From contig DATCLS010000051.1 of NCBI GenBank assembly GCA_036563805.1, positions 1 through 64,000 on the forward strand: DNA of 64,000 bases, in the 5' to 3' direction. Below are positions 40,855-49,702 of the stretch, piece after piece. The notes beneath the pieces were generated by a model that did not search any database, was not told the DNA's origin, and saw only the letters and a program-made list of their open reading frames with translations. The position numbers were made by a program, and so were the translations under genes. This stretch comes from DATCLS01 sp036563805. Its GTDB lineage: Bacteria > Actinomycetota > Acidimicrobiia > Acidimicrobiales > VFJN01. Numbering within the stretch: the first letter of the stretch is position 1; each line of letters opens with the position of its first letter.

Positions 40855-43800
40855 CAGGTCGCCTCCCCCTCGATCGTGGGCCCCGCCCCGCCCGGGGGCG
40901 TCGCCGTGCCGTCCGCCGGCGGCGCCGAGCCCGACGCGGGGGCCGCCGGCGGGGCCGCCGCCCGGGCGCCGCTGCGGGCGATGACGGCCCGGTTCGACCC
41001 GAGGTAGGCGGCCACGACGTCGGGGTGCTCGAGCACGCCGGCCGGCGGCCCGCTCGTCACGACCCGACCCTGGTCGAGGGCCACGAGCCGGTCGGCCACG
41101 GCCGTGACCAGCGGCATGTCGTGCTCGATGACGACGAGGCTGGCGCCCAGCTCCTCGCGGATCCGGAGCAGCACGGGGGCGAGCGCCTCGGTTTCGCGCT
41201 GGGCGATGCCGCTGGAGGGCTCGTCGAGCAGGATGACCGACGGCCCGTGGGCCACCAGGCAGGCCAGGTCGATGATGCGGCGCGACCCGGTCGACAGCTC
41301 GTGCACGAACTTCGACCGGAAGGCGCCCAGGCCGAGCAGCTCGATGAGCTCGTGCACCCGCTCGTCCACGGCCAGCTCGGCGTCGAACGCCGCCGGCAGG
41401 TGGAGGGCGGCGTTGATCGGGTCGCGCACCTCGACCCACCGGTCGAGCGCCACGGCGATGCACTGCTCGACCGTCAGGGCCGGGAACAGCCGGGCGTCCT
41501 GGAACGAGCGGCCGAGGCCCCGGCGGGCCCGGGCGTCCGGCGGCAGGCGGGTGACGTCGCGGCCGCCGAGCTCCACCCGCCCGGCCTCGGCGGGCAGGAA
41601 GCCCGACACCAGGTCGAACACCGTGGTCTTGCCCGCGCCGTTGGGGCCGATGACGCCGACGATCTCGCCGGGCGCCACCGAGAACGTGACGTCGTCGACG
41701 GCCCGGATGCCACCGAACGACCGGGTCAGGCCGCGGACCGCCAGCGCCGGCGGGCCGGGGGCGCCGTCGCCGGATGCGTCGTCGCGGCCGCCGGCCGCGG
41801 CCTCGGTGCCCGGCGGTGCGGGCGCCCGGGGCGCGGCCCACACCGGCGCCGCCGGCGCTGGCGGCTCGTCGCCGGCGGCCGCCCCCTTCAGGAACACCGA
41901 CCGGAGCACGTCGGGTCGGGCGAGCAGCTCCTCGGTGCGGCCGTGGAACCGGATCTCGCCCTTCTCCATGAAGTACGCCTCCTCCGCCAGGGTGAGGGCG
42001 ACGTTCACCGACTGGTCGACGACCACGACGGTCGAGCCCCGGTCCCGCAGCCGGCGCACGGCCTCGACCAGCCGCTCCACGACGACCGGGGCCAGCCCTA
42101 GCGACAGCTCGTCGAGGAGCACCAGGCGGGGCCGCGACAGCAGCGCCATGGCCAGGGCCAGCATCTGCTGCTGGCCGCCGGACAGGTCGGCCGCCGGGTC
42201 GGCCAGCCGGGACCGGAGCGCGGGGAACAGGTCCAGCGCCTCCTCGGTGCGGGCCGCCGCCTCCCGTCGCGACCGGCGCGTGAGCCAGCCGGCGGCGCGC
42301 AGGTTCTCGGCCACGGTGAGCGACGGGAACGTGCCCTGCCCGCCGGGCACGAGCACGACGCCCCGCGGCGCGATCTCTTGCGCCGGGGCGTAGGTGACGT
42401 CGCGGCCGTCGACGATCACTGCGCCCTTGTCGGCCGGCAGCAGCCCGGCGATCGCCCGCAGCAGCGTCGACTTGCCGGCGCCGTTCGTGCCGAGCAGCGC
42501 CACGATCTCGCCCTCGCCCACCTCGAGGTCGACGCCGAACAGGACCTGGACGTCGCCGTAGCTGACGTCGAGGCCCCGCACCAGCAGCGCCGTGGACCGG
42601 CCCTGGCGCCGTTGGTGCAGCACCTCGCTGCGGGCGGCGGCGGCCGACCACACCTGCTGGATGTCGCGGAGGATCAGGTCGCCGGCCGAGGCGATGACCA
42701 GCCCGCCGAGGAGGAACATCGGCGTCATGAGCGTCATGCCCCAGCGCATGCCCCACGACTCGCCCACGGTGGCGACGAGCGGCAGGGCCGTCATGCCGGC
42801 CAGCACGAACACCGAGCCCATGGCGAAGCCCATCGACCGGGCCCGGGGCGGGATCGCCAGCGACAGGGCGGCCAGCACCCCGGGCAGCGTGAAGGCCAGG
42901 CCGGCGCTGATGACCACGTTGCAGGCGACGGCCACGTGCACGGTCGGCGCCCAGGCGAACGCCAGGCTGGCCGCGGTGGTCACCAGGATCACCTTGGCCA
43001 GCAGGTCGAACACCAGCCGGGGGTCGCGGGCGAAGCGCCGCGTGCCCACCCGGGCGCCGATCGACAGGCCGAGGAGCTGCGAGGGGCCCTCGACCAGCCC
43101 GACGACCCAGCCCCGGGCCGACTCGTCCAGCCCGAACACGTCCTGGTACATGAACGAGGCGAACAGCGCGAAGCCGACGACCGCCGGCATGAGGAACGGC
43201 AGCGTCCGGTAGATGCGGCGGAGGCTGTCGATGTGCCAGCACATCCGCCAGGCTTCGGCCAGGCTGGGCGCCTCCTCCTCGGTGTCGATGGCGCCGGCGG
43301 CCGCCCCGGCCAGCTCCCGCTCGCGGGCGCCCCGCACCGGCTCGGGTAGGCCGGCGCCGGCCAGCACCAGCACGGCGGTGGGGATGGCGAACAGGAAGAA
43401 CGGCGCCCGCCAGCCGAACGCCTCGGCCACGTAGCCGGCGCCGACGCCGCCGGCCAGGGCGCCGACCGCGTTGCCGGCCCGGTGGAACGAGAACACCCGG
43501 GGCCGAAGTCCGACCGCGTAGTAGTCGGTGAGCAGCGAGGTGTGGGACGGCTCGATGAAAGCTTTGCCGATCGTCGACCCGCTGAGGAAGGCCACCAGGA
43601 GCCACAGCGTGGGCGACGCCCCGACCAGGGCCGAGAAGGCGGCGAACAGGGTGCCGCCCAGCAGCGCCAGGCGGACCCGGTTGTGGCGGTCCGCCAGCGA
43701 GGCGATGGGGACGGCCAGACCGAAGGCGGCCGCGAACGACACGGCGAACGGGACGGTCAGGCCGGCCAGCCCGACGCCGAAGTGGTCGGCGATGTCGGGC

Positions 43801-43985
43801 GCCACCACGGCGAACGAGGCCCGGGACAGCTCGTCGACGGCGTTGAGGCCGGTGAGGACGAGCAGGGCGAGCACGGGCCCGTCGCCGGTCAGCTCGTCGA
43901 GCCAGGCGGCCGGGTGGCGGACGGCGGCGGCGAGGCGCCGGGCCCAGTGGCCGTCGCCGGGCGGGGGAGCGGCGTACGGGATCAT
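40854..43985 (-). CDS. MFS permease fused to two Liv-type ABC ATPases
   Basis: Single frame of 1043 residues. Residues about 35-440 form a 12-helix MFS-like permease with the loop ADRHNRVR. ATPase 1 (about 467-700) resembles LivF: Walker A GTNGAGKST, signature LSGGQQQ, Walker B LLDEL. ATPase 2 (about 747-1000) resembles LivG: Walker A GPNGAGKTT, signature LSTGSRR, Walker B LLDEP. A Pro/Ala linker (700-745) joins them. The ATG overlaps the permease stop (ATGA). The ATPases should power the adjacent LivHM-type permease. Why an MFS domain is attached is unclear: it may be a second permease or a membrane anchor. Confidence 0.9.
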   Translation of the reverse strand: MIPYAAPPPGDGHWARRLAAAVRHPAAWLDELTGDGPVLALLVLTGLNAVDELSRASFAVVAPDIADHFGVGLAGLTVPFAVSFAAAFGLAVPIASLADRHNRVRLALLGGTLFAAFSALVGASPTLWLLVAFLSGSTIGKAFIEPSHTSLLTDYYAVGLRPRVFSFHRAGNAVGALAGGVGAGYVAEAFGWRAPFFLFAIPTAVLVLAGAGLPEPVRGARERELAGAAAGAIDTEEEAPSLAEAWRMCWHIDSLRRIYRTLPFLMPAVVGFALFASFMYQDVFGLDESARGWVVGLVEGPSQLLGLSIGARVGTRRFARDPRLVFDLLAKVILVTTAASLAFAWAPTVHVAVACNVVISAGLAFTLPGVLAALSLAIPPRARSMGFAMGSVFVLAGMTALPLVATVGESWGMRWGMTLMTPMFLLGGLVIASAGDLILRDIQQVWSAAAARSEVLHQRRQGRSTALLVRGLDVSYGDVQVLFGVDLEVGEGEIVALLGTNGAGKSTLLRAIAGLLPADKGAVIVDGRDVTYAPAQEIAPRGVVLVPGGQGTFPSLTVAENLRAAGWLTRRSRREAAARTEEALDLFPALRSRLADPAADLSGGQQQMLALAMALLSRPRLVLLDELSLGLAPVVVERLVEAVRRLRDRGSTVVVVDQSVNVALTLAEEAYFMEKGEIRFHGRTEELLARPDVLRSVFLKGAAAGDEPPAPAAPVWAAPRAPAPPGTEAAAGGRDDASGDGAPGPPALAVRGLTRSFGGIRAVDDVTFSVAPGEIVGVIGPNGAGKTTVFDLVSGFLPAEAGRVELGGRDVTRLPPDARARRGLGRSFQDARLFPALTVEQCIAVALDRWVEVRDPINAALHLPAAFDAELAVDERVHELIELLGLGAFRSKFVHELSTGSRRIIDLACLVAHGPSVILLDEPSSGIAQRETEALAPVLLRIREELGASLVVIEHDMPLVTAVADRLVALDQGRVVTSGPPAGVLEHPDVVAAYLGSNRAVIARSGARAAAPPAAPASGSAPPADGTATPPGGAGPTIEGEAT

Positions 43986-46153
43986 CGGGCCGCCATCTCC
44001 CGGGCGCGGGCCTCGAAGTCCTCGCCGGCGCTCTCCTCCAGCTGGCGGACGTCGGCCACCAGGCTGGGCACCACCAGCTGCCGCCGCCGGGCCAGCCACC
44101 GCAACGCCAGGTCGCGGCCCCGGAACAGCCAGCCGCCCAGGCCGGCGGGCAGCACCAGCAGCACGATCAGCACGCCGAGCGACGAGGCGAACAGCCGCCA
44201 GGTGTCGGACAGGAACCAGTCGCCGCCCTTGAGGAACAGCGCCCCGACGACGGCGCCGGTGACCGAGCCGATCCCGCCGACGACCGCGGCCGTGAACACG
44301 ACCAGGTTGTCCTCCTCGGGGACCAGCCCCACCGTGAACCGGCCGTTCTGCACGACGAGCAGGGCGCCCGCCACCGACGCCAGGAACCCGGACAGGGCGA
44401 AGGCGGTGAGCTTGGCCCGCACCACCGACACGCCGTACGCCGACGCCGCCCGCTCGTTCTCGCGCAGAGCGAGCAGCACCCGGCCGGTCCGGCCCCGGCG
44501 GATGCCGACCACCCCGCCGAGCACGGCGGCGAACGTGCCGAGGGCCAGGTAGTAGAGCGCGGTGGGCGACTCGACGTCCCACTGGCCGAGCAGGGGCCGG
44601 GGGTCGAACGGCTCGGCGGGCACCCAGTCGAAGAACTGGGGGTTGAGCACGTAGCGGGTGGTGGCCAGGGCGAACGCCAGGGTGGTCACGCCCAGGTAGA
44701 GCCCGCGCAGCCGCAGCGCCGGCAGGCCCACGATCACGGCGACGGCCGCGCCCGCCAGGCCGACCGCCGGCAGGACCAGCACCAGGTCCCAGCGCCAGGC
44801 CGCGACGGCGTGGGCGCCGAGCGCGGCGCCGACCGCTACGAACCCCATCTGCCCCAGCGACACCTGGCCCGCCCAGCCGGTGAGCACGGTGATCGACAAG
44901 ATCACGAGGGCGTAGGCGGCGACCGCGGCGGCCTTCAGCGTCTCGCCGGGCCCGAGCACGGCGGGGAGGGCGACGAGCCCGGCGGCCGCCACGGCCAGGC
45001 CGGCGGCCCGGGCCACCGCCACCGGGCGGAGGTGGCGCAGCTCGGCCGGGACCGGCCGGACCTCGCCCGCCACCCGCCACGACGAGGTGTCGTCCTCGCC
45101 CGCCCGGGACAGGGTGCGTCGCCGGACCACGAGCGCGGCCAGGATCACGACCGCCAGGACCGGCGCCACCACCAGGTCGCTGCCCAGGTCGAGGCGGACC
45201 GGCCCGACCGCGAGGGCGTCGTTCCAGCGCACGTGCGTCTCGAGCACGCCCAGCGCCACCGCGCTGGCCACGATGGCCGGCAGGTCGGTGAGGCGCCCGA
45301 TCATCAACGCCGCCAGCGCGCTGAGCAGCACGGTCAGGCCGACGGGCGAGCCGAGCGGAACGCCCACGATCCCGGCCTGGAGGAAGACGGCTACGAACGA
45401 CAGCACGGCGGCGATCGCCCACACGCAGGTGTGCAGCCGGCCCACCGGGATGCCGAGCAGTGCGGCCCGGTCGGCCCGGTCGGCGGCCGCCCGCACGGCC
45501 ACGCCCACGTCGGTGGCCCGCAGGAACGCCGCCACCGCCAGGAGGGCCAGCGGCACGACGACCCAGGCCACGACGTGGTCGGCGTCGAACACCAGCGGCG
45601 CCACCTCGGCCCGCCATCGGAACGGGGCGTCGATGGCGCTGGTCACCGGCTCCTCGCCCCAGATGCGGGGCACCATCAGCGACCCGAACGCCAGCAGCTG
45701 GGCCAGGCCGATCGTGGCCACCGCCAGGATCAGCCGCGACGACCGGAAGAACCGACGGACGATGGCCAGCTCGACGACCGCCCCCACGACGGCCGCGGCG
45801 GCCAGGCCGACGGCGAAGGCCAGCACGTAGCTCAGGCCCGAGAACAGGATCAGGTCGAGCGCCAGCGCAGCCGGCACCAGGCCGAGCTCGCCCTGGGCGA
45901 AGTTGACGACGCGGTTGGCCCGGTAGACGAGCGCCATGCCGGTCGCCACCAGGGCGGTGAGCAGGCCGAGCGTGACGCCCTGCAGGACCAGGCCCCACAG
46001 GTACTGCCCGGTGCTCGACCGGCTGGGGAACAGCACCTGCTGGGCGGCGAGCACGGCGAGCGCCGGTCCTGCGGTTGCCAGCCACCGGCGGGCCCGGGGC
46101 CCGGGGACCCGCGCGCGCCGCCCCCGTCCGGGTCCTAGTCCGGCGAGCCGCAC
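43982..46153 (-). CDS. Fused LivH-LivM-type branched-chain permease
   Basis: Protein of 723 residues. The first half (about 45-330) is LivH-like: LVLQGVTLGLLTALVATGMALVYRANRVVNFAQGELG is the classic start. The second half (about 370-670) is LivM-like: VLTGWAGQVSLGQMGFVAVGA and LALRENERAASAYGVSVVRAKLTAFALSG. Fusion of both permeases in one chain occurs in some actinobacterial systems. It is the first gene of the operon with the MFS-ATPase fusion and the binding protein. GTG 46153 follows GGGGGAG. Substrates of relatives are branched amino acids, amides or aromatic and short-chain acids. Confidence 0.92.
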   Translation of the reverse strand: MRLAGLGPGRGRRARVPGPRARRWLATAGPALAVLAAQQVLFPSRSSTGQYLWGLVLQGVTLGLLTALVATGMALVYRANRVVNFAQGELGLVPAALALDLILFSGLSYVLAFAVGLAAAAVVGAVVELAIVRRFFRSSRLILAVATIGLAQLLAFGSLMVPRIWGEEPVTSAIDAPFRWRAEVAPLVFDADHVVAWVVVPLALLAVAAFLRATDVGVAVRAAADRADRAALLGIPVGRLHTCVWAIAAVLSFVAVFLQAGIVGVPLGSPVGLTVLLSALAALMIGRLTDLPAIVASAVALGVLETHVRWNDALAVGPVRLDLGSDLVVAPVLAVVILAALVVRRRTLSRAGEDDTSSWRVAGEVRPVPAELRHLRPVAVARAAGLAVAAAGLVALPAVLGPGETLKAAAVAAYALVILSITVLTGWAGQVSLGQMGFVAVGAALGAHAVAAWRWDLVLVLPAVGLAGAAVAVIVGLPALRLRGLYLGVTTLAFALATTRYVLNPQFFDWVPAEPFDPRPLLGQWDVESPTALYYLALGTFAAVLGGVVGIRRGRTGRVLLALRENERAASAYGVSVVRAKLTAFALSGFLASVAGALLVVQNGRFTVGLVPEEDNLVVFTAAVVGGIGSVTGAVVGALFLKGGDWFLSDTWRLFASSLGVLIVLLVLPAGLGGWLFRGRDLALRWLARRRQLVVPSLVADVRQLEESAGEDFEARAREMAAR

Positions 46154-46327
46154 ATCACACTCCCCCCAGCTCCGATGCGCTTTGCGGGGATCGTCCGCGC
46201 GCCGGGCCACCCCCGTCCATGACAGCCGGACCACGGGTGCTGACAGTTCAGGACAGCGGGCGGACCGGACGGCCGGCGGGCCGGGCCGGCCCGGTCGCAC
46301 GGGCGGGGTGCGCGGCAAGATGGCCGG

Positions 46328-47062
46328 ATGCCGGACACCGAGACCGACCTGGCGGCGGCCCCGCTGCCCCGCGACACGGTGGGCCTCCTCGAGGGACTCG
46401 CCACGACGCGGGCGATCCGCCGCTACCGCGACGAGCCGGTCCCGCCCGAGGTGCTGCGGGCCGTCCTGTTCGCCGCCACCCGGGCGCCGAGCGGGTCGAA
46501 CCGGCAGCCGTTCCGGTTCGTCGTGCTGACCGACGGCCCCAAGGCGCGGGCGGCCAAGGCGCTGATCGGCGAGTCCGCCCGGCGCTTCTGGCGGGCCAAG
46601 CGGGCGCAGGACGGCTACGACCGCGGCTCGGGGGCGGTGGCCGACTCGCCCAAGGCGCGCATGGCCCGCACGATGCAGCGGTACGTCGACGAGTTCGAGC
46701 GGGTGCCGGTGCTGATCCTGCCGTGCCTGGTCCGCTACCGCGCGCCCAACCCGACCGAGGGCGCGTCGGTGTACCCGGCCTGTCAGAACCTGCTGCTGGC
46801 GGCCCGGGCGCTCGGCTATGGCGGCGTCTTCACAGGCTTCAACCACGCGGTGGACGCCGAGCTGCGGGAGCTGCTCGGCATCCCCGAGGGGACGGCGATC
46901 GCCGGCACGATCACGCTCGGCAAGCCGGCCGGCCGCCACGGCCCGGTGCGGCGGCGGCCGCTGGCCGAGCTGGTGTTCGAGGAGGAGTGGGGCCGGGCGC
47001 CCAGCTGGGCGGTCGACCCGCCGGGCAGCGCCTTCACGGCCGCCGGCCCGCCCCGGGCCTGA
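46328..47062 (+). CDS. Nitroreductase-family flavoprotein
   Basis: Protein of 244 residues. FMN-binding segments are TTRAIRRYRDEPV near residue 26 and RAPSGSNRQPFRFVVL near residue 56. The C-terminal GIPEGTAIAGTITLGKPAGRHGPVRRRPL completes the usual NAD(P)H-FMN fold. It would reduce nitro, quinone or similar groups. It is divergent from the Liv-type operon, and its 3' end, stop codon included, is duplicated immediately downstream. Confidence 0.88.
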   Translation: MPDTETDLAAAPLPRDTVGLLEGLATTRAIRRYRDEPVPPEVLRAVLFAATRAPSGSNRQPFRFVVLTDGPKARAAKALIGESARRFWRAKRAQDGYDRGSGAVADSPKARMARTMQRYVDEFERVPVLILPCLVRYRAPNPTEGASVYPACQNLLLAARALGYGGVFTGFNHAVDAELRELLGIPEGTAIAGTITLGKPAGRHGPVRRRPLAELVFEEEWGRAPSWAVDPPGSAFTAAGPPRA

Positions 47063-47090
47063 CCCGCCCGCCCCGGGCCTGACCCGCCCG
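47051..47090 (+). repeat. 20-bp tandem duplication of a gene 3' end
   Basis: CCCCGGGCCTGACCCGCCCG occurs twice in tandem (47051-47070, 47071-47090). The first copy contains the last codons and TGA stop of the nitroreductase gene; the second is extragenic. GCCTGAC of the second copy (47077-47083) pairs with GTCAGGC (47094-47100), which holds the stop of the convergent LLM gene, forming a likely bidirectional terminator. Confidence 0.8.
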
Positions 47091-47094
47091 CCCG

Positions 47095-48015
47095 TCAGGC
47101 TTTGGCCAGCTCTTTCAGCAGCGCCCGGGTCCGGGCCCGGGAGGCCGACCGGTCGGCGCCGACCGGGAAGGGGGCGGCCCACACGTCGGTGGCGCCCGCC
47201 GCGAACAGCGCTTCGATCTGGGCGGTCACCCGCTCCTCGTCGCCCACGATGGCGGCGTCGGCCGGGCCGTCCACGCCGCCGTAAGCGAGGATGCGCTGGT
47301 AGTTGGGGAGCGTGCCGTAGAGGGCGAACGCCTCGGCGGCCGCGGCCCGGGCCTCGGCGACGTCGTCGTGGACAGCCACCGGCAGGCCGGCGACGACGCG
47401 GGGCGCCGGGCGGCCGGCGTCGGCAGCCGCCCGGGTGATCCGGGGCACGACGTGGCGCTCGAGGGCGGTGGCGTTGGCCATCCAGGTCACGGTCCCGGCC
47501 GCGTGCTGGCCCGCCACCCGGAGCAGGCGCGGCGCCAGCGCGCCGACCAGCACGGGGACCTGCCCGCCCTCGGGCAGGGTGGGCGGCCCGGCGTCGACCC
47601 GGAGCTCCTGGCCGGCGAACCGCACGTGCTCGCCCCGCAGGAGCGCGGCCAGCACCTGGACGTACTCCTCGACGTGGCGCCCGGGCGTGGCGTAGGAAAG
47701 GCCGAGCACGCCCTCGACCACCGGCTGGTGCGAGGGGCCGACGCCGAGGGTGAACCGGCCCGGGGCGCCGATGGCGGCCGCCGTGGCCGCCGCCCGGTTG
47801 GCCTGGAGGACCGGGTGGCAGGCGTAGGTCACGAGGACGGCCGTGCCCAGCTCGATCCGCTCCGTGGCCCGGCCGGCCAGGGCCATGGCGGTGAGCGGGT
47901 CGCCGGCGACCGCGCTGGCGTACCAGAGGCTGGTGAAGCCGTCGGCCTCGGCCTGCTCGGCCTGGTGGATGATCCTGTCGACGGTCGTGCCGCCGCCGGG
48001 GAGTCCGATGCGCAT
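47095..48015 (-). CDS. LLM-class F420-dependent oxidoreductase
   Basis: Protein of 306 residues. MRIGLPGGGTTVDRIIHQAEQAEADGFTSLWYASAV is the start pattern that I recall for the MSMEG_4879-type group (TIGR03564). GRFTLGVGPSHQPVVEGVLGLSYATPGRHVEEY forms the cofactor-binding block. F420-dependent hydride transfer is expected; the substrate is unknown. ATG 48015 was chosen over the longer frame because it begins the first strand. GTAAC-AGC-GTTAC (48026-48038) upstream is a possible small operator. Confidence 0.88.
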   Translation of the reverse strand: MRIGLPGGGTTVDRIIHQAEQAEADGFTSLWYASAVAGDPLTAMALAGRATERIELGTAVLVTYACHPVLQANRAAATAAAIGAPGRFTLGVGPSHQPVVEGVLGLSYATPGRHVEEYVQVLAALLRGEHVRFAGQELRVDAGPPTLPEGGQVPVLVGALAPRLLRVAGQHAAGTVTWMANATALERHVVPRITRAAADAGRPAPRVVAGLPVAVHDDVAEARAAAAEAFALYGTLPNYQRILAYGGVDGPADAAIVGDEERVTAQIEALFAAGATDVWAAPFPVGADRSASRARTRALLKELAKA

Positions 48016-48114
48016 GCCCGGGAACGTAACAGCGTTACCGGGCGGGCTCCGCCTCGCCTCGTCAGCGCCGGGTCGCGCTCGCGTCGCCGGCCGCGTCACC
48101 GGCCCGGGGCTGCG

Positions 48115-48852
48115 TCAGCGGGCAGGGACGGCGGGCAGGGCCAGGTCGGCGACGAGGGGCAGGTGGTCGGAGGCGTCGCTGGCCAGGACCGCGGCGGCCC
48201 GGGCCTCGACGTCGGGGGAGGTGAGGACGTAGTCGATCCGGCCGTGGGGCGAGGCCGCGTCGTAGGTGTGGCCGGCGCCCCTGCCCACCCGGGCCCAGGC
48301 GTCGACCAGGTCCTCGGTGAGGGCGGCCAGCTCGGGGCTGTCGGGCAGGGCGTTGAGGTCGCCGACCAGCACGACGGGCTCGCCGACCTCGGCGACGCGG
48401 GCCCGGACGGCGGCGACCTGGGCCTGCCGCTCGCGCGTCGACCGGTTCTGGAGCTGGGTGGCGAACAGCCGCACCGGGCCGTCCGGCGTGGCGACCACCG
48501 CTTCGAGCAAGGCCCGCGGCTCGCCGCCCTCGGGGCGGGGCAGCGGCGTGGTGCGCCACTCGCCGATCGGGTGGCGGGACAGGATCAGGTTGCCGTACTG
48601 GCGGCGGGGCGCCCCCGGCGTCTTGGGGTCGGCGTCGATGGCGGCGCCGTACGCGGCCTGCCAGCCCAGCCGGTCGGCCAGCCAGGCGGGCTGGTCGACG
48701 AAGCGGCTGCGTCGGCCGTAGTGCCGGTCGACCTCCTGGAGGCCGGCGATGTCGACCCGGGCGGCCTCCACGACGGCCGCGACGCGGCCGAGGTCGAGCC
48801 GGCCGTCGAGGCCGACGCCGTGGTGGATGTTGAACGACAGGGCCCGGAGCAC
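48115..48852 (-). CDS. Endonuclease/exonuclease/phosphatase (EEP) family protein
   Basis: Protein of 245 residues with the DNase I-like metal phosphoesterase fold. Catalytic segments: LSFNIHHG (Asn), LQEVDRHYG (Glu, metal), VGDLNALPDS (Asp/Asn), RIDYVLTS, and ASDHLPLVADL (final Asp-His pair). It could cut nucleic acids or phospho-lipids/inositols; the soluble, signal-free form does not tell which. It lies 36 bp downstream of the histidine phosphatase gene on the same strand and is probably cotranscribed. Confidence 0.88.
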   Translation of the reverse strand: MLRALSFNIHHGVGLDGRLDLGRVAAVVEAARVDIAGLQEVDRHYGRRSRFVDQPAWLADRLGWQAAYGAAIDADPKTPGAPRRQYGNLILSRHPIGEWRTTPLPRPEGGEPRALLEAVVATPDGPVRLFATQLQNRSTRERQAQVAAVRARVAEVGEPVVLVGDLNALPDSPELAALTEDLVDAWARVGRGAGHTYDAASPHGRIDYVLTSPDVEARAAAVLASDASDHLPLVADLALPAVPAR

Positions 48853-48888
48853 GGCGGCGTTCGCAGGGTCGGGGAGCCGGCGCCGGCG

Positions 48889-49578
48889 TCAAGTCGGCGG
48901 CTCGGGCATGGTCGTGAGCCGGGGGCTGAGGTGGCCGGTGTCGTTGTAGCGGCGGATGATCCACCGGTCGCCGGTCACGACGAGGTGGGAGATGGCGGCG
49001 TTGTCGGACCCGTTGAACGCGAACCCCCGGATGCCGGCCGCCTCGGCCAGGATCTGGCCGATCACCCCGCCGTGGGACACGACCACCACGGTCTCGTCGG
49101 GGTGGGCGGCGGCGATGCGGGTGACGGCGCCCCGAACGCGGGCGGCGAAGGCGTCGGCCGGCTCGGCGCCGGGGATCACGTCCCAGCGCTCCTCCTCGAG
49201 CATGCGCTTGGCGATGGGGTGGCCCTCGGCCACGTGCCGGCGGAAGCTGCCGCCCTCCCACTCACCCAGCCCCACCTCCCGCAGGTCCGGGTCGACGTGG
49301 GGTTCGATGCCGAGCCGGGCGGCGAGCGGCGCCGCGGTCTCGGCCGTGCGCCGCAGGTTCGAGACGTAGATGGCGCTCACCGGCTCGTGGGCGAGGCGCT
49401 CGGCCACGAGCTCGGCCTGCTTGCGCCCCTCGGGGGCCAGCTCGGGGTCACCGTGGCCGTCGACCAGCGGGAACGGCTGGTCGTCGCGGGCGGGCGCGGA
49501 CTCGCCGTGGCGCACGAGCAGCAGCTCGCAGGCGCCGGCGGGCCGCACGAACCGGAGCTGCCGGTACGAGGTGGCCAT
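48889..49578 (-). CDS. Histidine phosphatase family protein
   Basis: Protein of 229 residues in the phosphoglycerate-mutase-like superfamily. The phosphorylated His24 is in LLVRHGES, and the second catalytic His is in VVVVSHGGVIGQIL. The Glu of GLGEWEGGSF is the likely acid. The substrate may be a small phospho-ester; true phosphoglycerate mutase is less likely given the short insert. It is upstream of the EEP gene in the same direction. Confidence 0.9.
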   Translation of the reverse strand: MATSYRQLRFVRPAGACELLLVRHGESAPARDDQPFPLVDGHGDPELAPEGRKQAELVAERLAHEPVSAIYVSNLRRTAETAAPLAARLGIEPHVDPDLREVGLGEWEGGSFRRHVAEGHPIAKRMLEEERWDVIPGAEPADAFAARVRGAVTRIAAAHPDETVVVVSHGGVIGQILAEAAGIRGFAFNGSDNAAISHLVVTGDRWIIRRYNDTGHLSPRLTTMPEPPT

Positions 49579-49702
49579 GGACGTGACGCTTAGCAGAGCG
49601 CCGGCCCGGGGGCGAAGCGCCCGGACGCACCGGTCGGGTGGTGCGCCCGGGCGTGGGCCCGCTGGTGCGCGGCGCCCCGCGCGTCGTGCCGCGCCCGCCG
49701 GC

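Noticed and set aside
43982..47182. Extension of the permease gene upstream to 47182
   Set aside because: The upstream part overlaps the nitroreductase gene on the other strand and is low-complexity. GTG 46153 has a good ribosome-binding site and starts the family match.
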